Source of the DNA: Chara braunii
Taxonomy: Eukaryota; Streptophyta; Charophyceae; Charales; Characeae
Length of the DNA: 20,076 nt
Direction: 5' to 3'
Assembly: GCA_003427395.1 (NCBI GenBank)
Contig: BFEA01000893.1
Span: 181,300-201,375, forward strand
The notes beneath the pieces were generated by a model, which made no database searches, was not told where the DNA came from, and was given only the letters and a program-made list of their open reading frames with translations. This document shows positions 8,494 through 18,223 of the stretch, piece by piece (position 1 is the first letter of the stretch; every line of letters starts with the position of its first letter). A program made the translations under genes and the position numbers.

Positions 8494-10448
8494 TTGCTAC
8501 AGATTGTCAGAGAGAACGTAGAGCTCGAAGTAGAGACACAGTATATGGAGTCGGACACAATGGGGACACATCCGATTATGGAGCACCAAGCTACCGCATA
8601 CCGAGCGCCTCCGGACCGTGCTCTGCCAGATCTCAAGGAGCGTATCAGGCAGAATGTTGACGATGGAGAGCCCGAGGTGATGGGCGGGCCGATCATCGTC
8701 GAACCTGACAGGGGTGCAACGATGACACGGATGGAGAATAGGGCAGAACCTCCTAGTTTCCGGCAAGAGATGATCGTCCGACGCTCACCTACATACGAGC
8801 AGAGAGACGTCAGAGGAGATAGACGCAGAGACGACTGGAGGGACCATTACGCCCGGGAGCAGGCCTAGAGAGACAAAGATAGGGCTCCAGAGAGGAGTAC
8901 ACCACCTCGACGGATCTACGATCCGCAGACAGGCGAGACCTATACGCTCCCTTACGAGAGGAGGGATCGATATATTATCTCACACCAACCCACGGAGTTA
9001 GATACCAGGACGCCCAATTTTAGAGGTTACGGTATCACAGAGTACCTCGAGAAGTCGGAGTTGTACGCATACCACAGCCAGTGGTCGGAGGACGAGATTA
9101 TAGACAACTTTTTGCTTAACACAGACTTGAGTTTGAGCCAGGTAATCAAAGAAGCACACGACCAAAGGACAGGAAATGACCTACTTATAAGGCTAGTCTT
9201 TATGAGCTCTTCAAGCTAGAGGCCATCTGGTACTCGATTAAGGATCTGGAGACGATGACTCAGGGTGAGGATGAGAGCGTACAAGCATTCGGTAAGCGGT
9301 TCCAAAAGATATAAGATGCCTTGATCGCAAAAGGGAAGTTGTCGGAAGTCGACCGATGTACGATTTTCATCAGTCGACTGCCCAGAGGAAAACAAAAGGG
9401 AATACTCAGGGAACTTCCTCATGACAAGATAGATTTCGCCGGGGTTTTCAAACTAGCCATGAAAGCCGAGACAAACGACTATAAGGACTTAGTTTGAAGA
9501 GGAATTAGACGGAGGGATTTCTCCTTTATCGAGAGTACTACACGGAGAGATGCCCTGATTTCAATGATCAGCCTTGGGCTGACTGACGATATTTGCTAGA
9601 CGAGGTTCGATTGCAGCGACCTCGAAATAGAGAGACGGTGATAGACAAGATGAGGGAGGTACGAGAGATGATGAAAGTTTTAGCCAGGCAGGTGACCAAT
9701 ATCGAGACACGGACAGGGGCAACAACCTACAGGGACCAGTCCTGGTCCCCTTATTCGCTACGATGGGATCGCAGGAATACCGACCCCTGGACGAGCATCG
9801 AGGATAGAAATCCTCGCACACTTGTCGATTACCGTGTGAGAGAGACGGACGACGACCCGTGGCGGCATAGGGATGATGAGATCGATAGGGATCGTCGTGG
9901 AGGCAGGTACCGCGAGGTCGATGCCTTCAAGAGAGGTGGCCGGCTGAAGCAATATCCCCGTAGCCCCAAATACGGTCGGATTGCGGACGAGCACAAAACT
10001 CAATCGGAGAGATCAGGATGACTCCCGTGGTCGGTGGGATTCAGAAGGAGACCGTCGGGATGGTTACCGTGGTGGCTACGAGAGGATGGAACGCGGAGGA
10101 GATCATCGGGATGACTCTCGCGGACGCTGCAAGCAAGGAGGGTATCCTAGTTCACCCAGTTACCCCAAATCCCCAAGCTATCCTAAATCACTTGGATCTT
10201 CAAATCAAGACGCCAGAGCTACGAGGGGACCGACGACTAGAGGAGTAGAGGACAGACCTCCTACTCCTAGGAAATTCTGCATTTATTGCAGGGCGGATGA
10301 TCACGTGAAGAGAGACTACCCAAATCTCAGGCGAGCTATAGATGAGGATCTTGTTGTACCCGACGATCGCAAGTACATCAAATCGACGGACGATTTGGGC
10401 GATGTTTCGATATTTCCCTCGATGAAGGAAAACGTTGAAGCAAGGTGA
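8494..10448 (+). pseudogene. gag: Degenerate gag (capsid and nucleocapsid)
   Basis: Gag forms the virus-like particle and binds the element RNA. Frame 1 (8494-9188, TAG at 8866) gives an Arg-rich N-terminus, then YLEKSELYAYHSQWSEDEII and a helical stretch. Frame 2 (9189-9497) continues with the retrotransposon capsid pattern: LYELFKLEAIW, ESVQAFGKRFQKI, CTIFISRLPRGKQKGILREL, FKLAMKAET. Frame 3 (about 9593-10021) has a likely coiled coil, MREVREMMKVLARQVTNIET, and a very Arg/Asp-rich region. Frame 0 (9981-10448) carries Gly/Arg repeats, a small repeat SPSYPKSPSYPKS, and the zinc knuckle. Four frame segments and several stops make it inactive. The TGA at 10446 separates it from the protease in the same frame, so gag and pro were probably one polyprotein. 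Confidence 0.8.
10278..10319 (+). other. CCHC zinc knuckle with last Cys replaced by Tyr
   Basis: The codons read C-x2-C-x4-H-x4-Y. The standard retroelement knuckle is C-x2-C-x4-H-x4-C, so the fourth ligand is lost through TAC at 10317-10319, a single G-to-A change from TGC. The knuckle normally binds the element RNA during packaging. Spacing is otherwise exact, which identifies the nucleocapsid part of gag. Confidence 0.85.
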
Positions 10449-11336
10449 ATGCAACCTAGTAAAGGAAAAGAGGCAGTGAAGAGCCAGAGTGTCAGGATGA
10501 CGTTATCTTTTGAAGACGAGTCGCCCACCACGTCTATACGAGTTGCGGTGACGAAGTCTGCTAGGGGCTCTTCGTCGAAAAATACTGATACAGATTATGT
10601 GATGGCAGAAAAGGATGGACAAAGGATTGAAGGAGAGGAGGTCATACTTTCGACGCAGAAGCGCGGAGCAAGGAAGTTTGCGATGAAGAGCTCTTTAGAC
10701 GATATCGATACGATGGAGTCTCTTAGACGCGCGCTTAGGAAACCTATACAGTGCTCGATACTCGAGTACCTGACCGCTTCTAGGCCGGCACGGAACGAAC
10801 TCCAGATGATCACGCAAAAGACCCGCATTCCTCTGGGAGATGAAGTCCAGACGGCTTCTAAGCCAGAGGTGACTACTGTGGCGGTATCGGGAGTGAGCGT
10901 GAAAGCTGAGCGCGCGGCAACAGTATACCTTGATGGTATAGAGGAGTTACCTCCTGACAAGTTTTACATCTTTGGAAACGGGATAGTTGAAACTATTCTC
11001 AACGACGAGATAGTTCTGCAAGGAGTTAGCAATAATGCCAGTGAAGCCATCATTATAGATGAGGAGCTCGTCGTGCCGTTAGGGTTGGATCTAGATAGGT
11101 CCTTCCTATTTGAGACAGAGACATCCGACGGGAGGAAACAGAAGATTTTCGGAGTCTGTCACAAGGCAGCCATCGAGGTCGAAGGGTTGAGCACACTGAT
11201 GCCTATCTTCGCAGTTAAGGATTGTAGCTCGGAGGTACTCCCATGGCGGACATGGTTGAGCCATGTTCATGTCGTCACGATAGAACGATCGGACGGGAGC
11301 CAGATGTCGTTCATTAAGTGTCCTGATGGGGGCTAG
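10449..11336 (+). pseudogene. pro: Degenerate retroviral-type aspartic protease region
   Basis: This 295-codon open frame follows gag in the same frame. Residues about 90-130 hold a helical pre-protease motif (KPIQCSILEYLTASRPARNE) of the kind seen before the protease in basidiomycete gypsy elements. The protease core follows: ILNDEIVLQGV, then SNNASEAIIIDEELVVPLGL. The family has D-(S/T/N)-G-S here, so the catalytic Asp is replaced by Asn and the Gly by Ala (codons 11031-11039). A later KIFGVCHKAAIEVEGL and MPIFAVKDC fit the flap and second half. It ends at a TAG at 11334, but coding similarity goes on past it. The enzyme would cleave Gag-Pol; this copy cannot. Confidence 0.7.
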
Positions 11337-11815
11337 ATTATGATAGAGATTGTAGAGCCTCGTGATCCGAGGAACAGGGCGGCCCTAGCGGTTACTGGTG
11401 TACCTGGAGCACGCAAGCCGTCTTCTTTCGCTAGTCGCACACTGAGGTTACGGAGGAAGAAGGGGATATAATTGAAGTCAAAGACCTAGGGAAACGTGTG
11501 GTCATGGAAGAAAACTCTTATCCAAAGACCGAGGATAAAAAGTTCAGAGGGACGATTTTTTGTGCCTTTTTTAAGGGCACAGCCCCCTACGGGATGCAAC
11601 TGAAGAAACACAAGAGAGTAGCATAGAAAGGAAAACCGACAGCTGTGGCCAGAAAGCGATCGATTCTTAAGGGAATATCTGAGGAAGAGATCGCAAGGAA
11701 AATTAAAGAAAAGAAGAAGAGACAGTCGCAATGCTTAACAGAGGAAAGGATAACAGAGATGGACATAGGAGATGGAAATCTGACTGAACAAGAAAAAAAG
11801 TGTGCTGGAAGTTTT
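11337..11815 (+). pseudogene. Linker between protease and reverse transcriptase
   Basis: After the TAG, the protease frame continues for about 40 codons (EIVEPRDPRNRAALAVTGVP). Another frame is coherent from about 11471 to 11815: IEVKDLGKRVVMEENSYPK, FRGTIFCAFFKGTAPYGMQL, then a Lys/Glu-rich helical stretch EEEIARKIKEKKKRQSQCLT and EERITEMDIGDGNLTEQEK. Such charged linkers before the fingers of reverse transcriptase are common in gypsy Gag-Pol. No catalytic role is apparent. Confidence 0.55.
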
Positions 11816-12480
11816 TAAGACTTGCGATAAAGTTATAGCCTTAAGCGATGCGAAAAGAGGGAGGATTGATCCTAGGTACGCTAACTGCTAGGATCTATAC
11901 AATTCCGCACACCCCGTGAAATGATGCAGAGTGGAAATCCGCTCAGAAGGAAAAAAGGAGGTGATTACCTTTCCGACAGAGAAGATGACCTCTCATGTAG
12001 CGGAGCCATCAGAGAGCGCCTACGCGAATAGGTGGTTCTTCTTGCGGAAACAAAACAGAAAAATCTGGTGGATTCAAGATCTTCAGAAGGTGAATGTTGT
12101 CACCATCCGCGATGTCGGATCCATTCCCCACGCAGATTTGTTGGCGGTGGGAGTGGCAGGCAGATTAATATACTATGTCTGTGATTTACTTTCTCGTTAT
12201 GACGAGATACCGCTAGAGCCTAGAGATAGACATCTCACTACCATGCACACGCCGCTGAGATTAGTCCAGATGATGGTGATACCTATGGGATGGACCATCG
12301 GAGTTGCGGTATTCCAGAAAGCTATGGTAGTTGTCTTGAAAAGACTTTATTCCCGACAAGGCAAACGTATTTCTAGACGATTTCTCGATTAAAGGACCGG
12401 TGAAGAAGGATTAGACGAAGGTCGTTCCTGACATCAGGAGGTTCGTGGACAACACTTCACAGATATTTACGCGATTCTAG
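11805..12480 (+). pseudogene. pol (RT): Degenerate gypsy reverse transcriptase
   Basis: Reverse transcriptase copies the element RNA into DNA. The sequence starts with VFKTCDKVIALSDAKRGRID, then EPSESAYANRWFFLRKQN, IQDLQKVNVVTIRDVGSIPH, motif A VCDLLSRYDEIPL (Asp at 12183-12185, with the usual Gly of SGY changed to Arg), HTPLRL, and IPMGW. A one-base excess in the A run at 12339-12342 shifts the frame, after which the catalytic F-L-D-D box is intact at 12370-12381. A TAG follows 18 codons later. The combination RWFF, QDLQ and VTIRD is diagnostic in my experience for the gypsy group abundant in basidiomycetes, not for plant Athila, Tat or Del elements. Frame changes and stops make it inactive. 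Confidence 0.88.
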
Positions 12481-12509
12481 ATTAGCTAGATGACGTTAAT
12501 CTAATGGTC

Positions 12510-13230
12510 AGTCGAACAAAGAGTCGGTGGGCAGTTTCTTCGATTAAGATTCTAGGATTTATTTGTGACGCGAGAAGGCGGCAAGTTGATCAGACAAAGT
12601 TAGACAAACTCTTGAACTGACCATCACCGCTGCATAGCGCCACCGAAGTTCGTCAATTCTTGGGAGTCGTAGGATATTGGCAGATCTTTATACGTGGATA
12701 CGCGGAGAAGGCAGAGCCACTGAGAATCCTCCTCCAAAAGACTGAACGGTTTTACTGAGATTCTCCTAAAAAAGTCGTCATGCTAACTCTCAAGGAGTTT
12801 AAGAAAGGAGAACATATCCTAGGCGTACCATTCTTCGAGCATAAGACAAACAGGCCTTTCATAGTATCTATAAATGTTGGGTCATGTTCAGTCGAAGGAT
12901 TGTTTTCCAGAAAGACGGTAAAGGAAAAGAGAGACCACTAAGGTTCAAGAGTCGGACGCTTAACACTGCGGAGCGTAAATACAGCCAATTTAAGAAGGAG
13001 GTGTTAGCCGTTCTGCGATGCTTAGACGCATTCATGCACTACAAATATGGGCGACGATTCATCTTACGAGTAGATCTTATGGCTGTTGCTTCGGTTTTAC
13101 AAAAAGGTTTCAGTCTGACAGATCCCACTATTGCACGATGACTAATTAGGATCTGAGTCTTTGACTATACAATCGAGAGGATTTTTGGAACTAAGAATGT
13201 AGTCACAGACGGGCTGTCCCGGATTCCAAT
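12510..13230 (+). pseudogene. pol (RH): Degenerate RT connection and RNase H domain
   Basis: Frame 0 (12510-12908) gives KILGFICDARRRQVDQTKLD, SATEVRQFLGVVGYWQIF, and PFIVSINVGSCSV. The family motif here is T-D-A-(S/G), so the catalytic Asp of RNase H is now Asn (AAT, 12873-12875). In-frame TGA at 12618 and 12756 replace family Trp codons. The frame then shifts near 12908 and continues with KDGKGKERPLRFKSRTLN, AERKYSQFKKEVLAVLRCLD and NVVTDGLSRIP, the typical RNase H second half. TGA at 13139 again replaces a Trp codon. RNase H removes the RNA strand during reverse transcription. Confidence 0.85.
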
Positions 13231-13267
13231 TGACTCGGAGCGACCGATAGTTGCGGCAGCGCTGACC

Positions 13268-14560
13268 ATGACTGAGCCGAAGCGAGCGGATCAATTTCTG
13301 GTTAACCTTTACGAAAGGAAGTACCGGGCGATTGGATTGCATCTGTCAGGTGAAAAGATTCTAGATCCGAAGATCAGGAGACAGGCAGCTCAGTTCTGCC
13401 TTAGATCGGAGCATCTGTTTTGCAGGCTCATGGGATCAGGTATGCCTCTACGAGTAGTCTATGATCCTGAAGAAAAACAATCTATAGTAGCAGAACTCCA
13501 TGACGAAGTAGTTGGTGGACATAGAGGAGTAAGAGGCACATATGAGAAGGTACATAGGTTATACTAGTAGGAAGGTCTGTACAAGGATGTTGAGAGGTAC
13601 TCCATGACTTATGAGGAGTGCCAGAAGAGGGCTCTTGTAAAATACAAGGAGCCCCTTCACCCATCCTACCCTACTAGGCCAGGGGAGAAGGTACACATTG
13701 ATCTAGTCAAGATGCCAAAGGGCGTGAACTATGTAGTGAACATTAGGAATGCTTCCATTGGGTTTGTGGACGGTAAACCCATAAAAACAAAAGTCGGCTA
13801 AAGAAGTGAAAACTTTATCCTGGAGTACCTATCCATATACGGTTGTATTAGCAAGATCGTGATGGATAGAGGCGCTGAATTCCTGGCAGACAAAGTTCAG
13901 AATATATTCAAGAGGGCAGGAGCCAGAGTCTCTATAGCCACTTCCTATCATCATCAGTTCAATTCACTTGTAGAATGAGGACATCAATCCCTGATAGCGT
14001 CGCTATCAAAGTGGTGTAGAGGGAAAGGTAGCGACCGACCACGATACTTTCGGTATGTGATTGGGGCAGACAATGTCAAGGTCCGGGCTAGTACGGGATA
14101 TCCTCCCTATACCTTATGGTTTGGGAGACACTGCCCTCTTCCCATATAGAGTTCCACATTGACAGTTGGATTACCGTCGAATGGGCGGACAACATGTCGC
14201 GAGAGGACCTTCTAGCAGCCCGAACGAGACAAATGGCCTACAGATTAAAAGATAACCTTATGACGGCAGCGAATCGACTGGCTGTGAAGAGAGGGAAAGG
14301 GAAAGAGAGATGGGATAAAAATATCAGGATTAGGAAGGACATGATAGGTGTAGGCGATATGGTGCTTCTCTACGACGCACCTTTGAAAAGGACATGGTCA
14401 GGGAAGTTGGCAAATAGATGGATGGGACCCTATCACGTGGTCGAAGCGCTCAACTTCGGGGCATGCACGGTAGCCGAATTGGATGGATCTAAGTGGAGAG
14501 ATCCTGTGGCTGAGGCTAGACTGAAGTTGTTTAGGCCAAGGAGACCTCCGACCCCCACGC
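13268..14560 (+). pseudogene. pol (IN): Degenerate integrase
   Basis: Integrase inserts the DNA copy into the chromosome. The zinc-binding region shows H-x6-H (LHDEVVGGHRG) but the C-x2-C has become Y-x2-C (TAT at 13610). Two adjacent TAG codons (13565-13570) stand where the family has Trp-Trp. The catalytic core is recognisable: KVHIDLVKMPKG (Asp at 13700), IVMDRGAEFLA (Asp at 13865), and Glu at 13973, exactly 35 residues later, so D,D35E is intact. A TGA follows the Glu immediately. Later: SLIASLSKWCRGKG, YPPYTLWFGRHCPLPI, a frameshift at 14147, then KDMIGVGDMVLLYDAPLK, WMGPYHVVEALNFGACTVAE. This last part is the GPY/F module. No chromodomain is seen. Confidence 0.88.
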
Positions 14561-15345
14561 CAACATTGTTAGATCCCAAAGGGAAGGTGAAGGCCAAGGT
14601 GACGGATGAGCCACCATTGAGACGGCTTGAGATAGGGGAAAGTTCAAAGAAAAGGAAAAGAGTAGAGACCCGAAAGATGAAGGGTTTGACGCCAGGGAAG
14701 AAAAAGAAACGGTTTTTCGTACTCAGGAGGCCAAAACGAAGGGTCCTCGTCCGGCAGAGTAGTGTGTTGAAATCACTTCAATCTATGAAAAGAAAGAGGC
14801 AGAGAAACACTCCTTCGCCTATACCTAAGCGACCGAGACATACGACGGGCGGAAAGCATCTTCTCAGTCCCAAGATCCCCAACAAACCTGAACGTAAAGC
14901 AGTTAACCGCCGACATGGGCGGCACATACGGGCGCTTACTTTGAAAGTAGTACGTTTCCTCTGACGGATATGACACAATCTCGACGAGGACGTCGAGAAG
15001 AGGTCCGAGCTTACTGTCGGGCGGCCAAGAGACCGGCCGGTCACCCGACATACAAGGAATTTGTCCCTCAACTGAACAATCGGTCAAGAATTGTCGGGTG
15101 CTCTTGTCAAGGTCGCCAGGAAACATTAGGGGTCCTCAGAGGCACTCTAAAATCTCATGCACAAACTGCAGGAACCAACCCTTGAATTTAATAAGCTGAA
15201 CAGTCGCCTTTACCACGCCTGCCTATTTCGTCTGTTCAGGGGCTATCTCTAAGTCTGGCGGTTGTGGGGCGAGGGTATGATAGTAACTCTTCGCGAGGTA
15301 CTTTTTGCGCTGACCAATCGATGGGAAGTGAGGCCTCAAATTTTA
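14561..15345 (+). pseudogene. Basic C-terminal tail and 3' coding remnant of the element
   Basis: After the integrase GPY module the same frame stays open to a TGA at 14962 and encodes a Lys/Arg/Pro-rich tail (KKRKRVETRKMKG; RRPKRRVLVRQ; KRKRQRNTPSPIPKRPRH), which looks like nuclear-localisation or DNA-binding sequence. Coding-like sequence continues past the stop in that frame, with further stops at 14971, 15073, 15127, 15148 and 15250: QELSGALVKVARKH, NLMHKLQEPTLEFNKLNSRL, and LREVLFALTNRWEVRP up to about 15335. I take this as the natural C-terminus of pol or a short extra ORF. Its function is unknown. Open frames on the minus strand across 14773-15126 are shadows. Confidence 0.6.
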
Positions 15346-15590
15346 TTAAATTTAATACAAAAATAAAAAATAAAAAAATAATTAAAAATAATAAAAAGGA
15401 AAAAGACAAATGATTATTTTATTATTTAACAAAATTTTAGCAGATTCTGTTTTTGATGAATTTTAGCTAAAATTATCTATTTATCCCCCGTCATCGATTA
15501 AACAAATTTTTGTTCTTCATAATCCCTCGCTAGATATGCCCAACTTATCCCCCGCTATTTGAGTATTATCGAGTGAGCGGGGGTGACGTC
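15346..15590. other. AT-rich 3' exit of the element
   Basis: The sequence switches to A/T-rich DNA with AATAAAAA runs and no open frame. A short purine run (AAAAAGGAAAAAGA, about 15393-15406) could be a decayed polypurine tract. The phrase TTATCCCCCG occurs twice (about 15481 and 15547), and the segment ends in a GCGGGGG block at 15576. A 3' LTR might start here, but I could not match it to the left end of the window. Confidence 0.35.
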
Positions 15591-15740
15591 GGCAGGTGGA
15601 TCAACGCGGCCGTTTTTCAGGTTACAGTGTTGGATCGTCAGTGGTACTACTCCGTCTACCGTCAAGCAGTCACCCTGCCTGAGAAGACGTTTCGCATCCC
15701 GCCTGGGCAAGGTGCCAAGCCATGCTTGGTCCGCCCGGGA

Positions 15741-15757
15741 GGGAGTGCTACACTCCC
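15741..15757. other. Short hairpin
   Basis: GGGAGT and ACTCCC form a perfect 6-bp stem around the loop GCTAC, inside a longer imperfect palindrome beginning CCGGGAG. No run of T follows, so it is not a bacterial-type terminator. Its role is unknown. Confidence 0.5.
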
Positions 15758-16239
15758 GGAGTCCTACTAATCAACCGGCGAGACCAACTCCTGCCTAACA
15801 GCCTAGTGGCCCAACCTCCCACACATGAGACATGTCAACACTTTGACAGAGACGACTTTTCGCAACCCGCCCTTGCTGGTTCAAATTCATCCTTTCCTTC
15901 CGAAATGCGGGACACTCAATTCTCATTCATGCAGATCACAAGTCCCAAGTGGGACACACATAGTACAAGTGTCTTTCCCAAGGTGCATCCAGAACATCCT
16001 ACCCATGACTCACATTATCTCTCAGGACCGTGTGTGTCGCTCCCCCTATTGTCCATACACAATGGTTGGTTCCTTTTCGTGAGCATCTTCAAAGGTGAGT
16101 TAGTTTTCTTTGGAGTCTAGCAACTCCCTTCATTCTCTTTTTCATCGTTTGCCTGTCGCTTCATAGGGTAGGATTGTTCTTTTCTCGATTACCGTTGTGT
16201 TCATGTTGGTTCCTTCAAGCATTTCAAGTGCATAGTGCA

Positions 16240-16256
16240 TGAGCCCGCTGGGCTCA
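16240..16256. other. Perfect 7-bp hairpin in the mitochondrial-like segment
   Basis: TGAGCCC and GGGCTCA pair perfectly around a GCT loop. A purine-rich run with ten A residues interrupted once by G follows (about 16257-16275). It is one of the landmarks suggesting a structured intron-like RNA. Confidence 0.5.
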
Positions 16257-16947
16257 GAAGAAAAAAAGGGGGAAGAGCACCCAGTCCGTCGAAACACTCC
16301 ACCGCCGGATTTTCATTGGACCTCGGCCAAAGCTGAAGCACCAACCGCCTGTTAGGTAACCGGAGCCCTTCTTTCACACGAAGAAAAAGGGTCGACCTGC
16401 GACTTGCCCGAAGCTTCTCTGGACCGGCGAACACCGGCATCAGAGGAAGGGGGGCTATAGCTACTCCACAAAGGACTGAGCTGGTCAAGTGTATATCATG
16501 CATGTTATACCTACGGGCCTGACCATGCCATGCGCCCAGCTACTCTCAAATCTAATTCTCTAAAGGAGGAGCAAATTCCAGTCCAATTTCCTTCTCTTTG
16601 ATTGTGTACATGTTCATGTGTCGGGCGACCTCTCCGGAATCGCAAGGGTCAGTTTAACCCCATACCCGACACCTCCACCATTTTTGTAGGGTCTTTCCCC
16701 GTCAAACTTTCGAGCCTGTGTCGACCCAACTGCGGGTCCCTGTTGGCTCGGGCCGCCCACGCTCATGATCAGAGCGAGGGTCATTCGTCGCCCGGTCACC
16801 CACACCTAGTGCTTTAGGATGGATGGGGTAGGCCATCGAGCGAAAGAGTTTTGACATTGGGGATGTAGCTCGGCCCTCACGTCGCATGGCAGTCTCGCTT
16901 AATCATTTCGCAAGCGCAAGTTTTCTGATTCTTGGTTGTGTTCTAAG

Positions 16948-17050
16948 GCAAATGCTTCTTTCAATACTCAAGAAGTCCAGGGGGTTTTCATTGAGAAAGC
17001 AAATGCTTCTTTCAATACTCAAGCAGTCCAGAGGGGGTTTCATTGAGAAT
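16948..17050 (+). repeat. Tandem duplication of a 51-bp unit
   Basis: Unit 1 (16948-16998) and unit 2 (16999-17050) both begin GCAAATGCTTCTTTCAATAC and end with CATTGAGAA. They differ at about four positions and by a one-base length change in the G run. Short tandem duplications like this are common in plant mitochondrial intergenic DNA. Confidence 0.93.
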
Positions 17051-17869
17051 TTTTCTTCTTTTGTGCGTAGGCTAAGCGTCATCCTTCGGCCACACACCTT
17101 TTCTCTAAAGCAACAGTCTTGCAGCATCATTGGGGCGCAGTGGTGCCGTCTTCCCCTTTCGCCCCTACGCATTTCGTGTTCCGCACATTCTATCCATTGT
17201 CAATGGTGCATGCCCCTTAGTCCGTTTGGGGCCTTCATACGCAGACGAAAGTTACTTCACACTTCAATCAAACGAGACCTCATTCATCCCCCAGTCCATA
17301 CTCAAAACTTCATACACCAAGGCCCCATTCACATAGTAGAGTTTACGGTAGGGCCCCATAGCCCCCTTTCCCGTTCATTCCTCTTTGTTGGCACATCCCT
17401 GGTCCAATCCCGCTCAAGTCATCCCAAGCTACTCACCTGCACAATCAGACACTAAGTGCAAATGCCAATACAATCCCCCATTCGGGGGTCAACACATAGC
17501 CCTCGCTTCCTTCCTTTGCTCTTGGCTTACTTCCCCAATCCTTTTTCCATAAACAGTCAATCCATCCTCTTCTCATGGTCATGCAGTCCGGGTTCTGGTT
17601 CAGTCAATGGACCTTACTTCAAGTTATCACTCTTTCAAGTCCCTTTTCGAACTGGTCTCCTTCCAATTTCTCAAGTGCCTTTTCCTTTCCTTCTTGGTGG
17701 CACAAGGGACTGGTTGCCCCTCCCCTGCTCACTTTCTCCATCAAGCGAGGACAAATTCCTTTCACCTTTCGTTCCCTGACAACGTAACAAGTGAGTGGGG
17801 AAGGGTTAGTTACGTGCCAAGAGGTGAGAGGGGGGAGAAGGTAAGGTCAGGGCTTTAGAATGTGGAATA

Positions 17870-17986
17870 AGAACGACGACGAGGCAGCGGTGATGGAAGA
17901 TGAAGAGGGAGAAAGAGAGAGGAGGAGAAAGAGGATAGGGGAGGAGGAAGCGAGAGAGAGGGGAGAGAGAGAGAGAGAGAGAAAGG

Positions 17987-18064
<78 letters not shown>

Positions 18065-18095
18065 CGGCGGAGAGAGGGAAAGGAAAGAGAGACTT
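17870..18095 (+). repeat. Polypurine tract with (GA)n and a 75-base G run
   Basis: The plus strand is almost purely purine. It contains GA repeats at about 17950-17984, then an uninterrupted run of G from 17990 to 18064 (75 bases), followed by GGCGGAGAGAGGGAAAGG. The corresponding minus strand gives a run of about 25 proline codons, which is a by-product of the G run and not a gene. Such tracts can form G-quadruplex or triplex DNA and are prone to slippage and sequencing error, so the exact length is uncertain. Confidence 0.95.
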
Positions 18096-18223
18096 CCTAT
18101 GCCTAATCAAACTTATCCCCTACTTGTCCTACCGTCCTAGCTAAGGTTCCCCTTCTATACCTTTTTCTCTTTGTGTTCCTTTGGCCATAACCTTTGGTTG
18201 GTGAAAGAGATGAAGTGGAAGGG

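Larger units (their letters stand above)
15591..17860. other. Unique sequence resembling plant mitochondrial DNA; no gene identified
   Basis: The base composition becomes even (about half GC) with short pyrimidine and purine runs and no periodic coding signal. The texture, including hairpins such as TGAGCCC-GCT-GGGCTCA (16240-16256) followed by GTCCGTCGAAACACTCC-like text, recalls land-plant mitochondrial intergenic and group II intron DNA as I know it. Open frames (plus 15722-16120, plus 16886-17455, minus 16201-16503) match no protein family I recognise. No group II domain V signature and no tRNA or rRNA was found. Assignment as a nuclear mitochondrial insertion is tentative. Confidence 0.35.

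Noticed and set aside
14773-15126. Minus-strand open frames opposite the integrase tail
   Set aside because: They are shadows of the plus-strand coding remnant, caused by its low stop density.
16201-16503. Minus-strand 100-codon open frame
   Set aside because: It looks like an accidental frame in structured, possibly intron-derived sequence; no domain recognised.
16860-16935. tRNA-like start (GGGGATGTAGCTCGG)
   Set aside because: No D-arm continuation, anticodon arm, T-loop GTTCGA or matching acceptor strand follows.
17847-18110. Minus-strand open frame with a long proline run
   Set aside because: The proline run is the translation of the 75-base G tract on the other strand; flanks are GA simple repeats.
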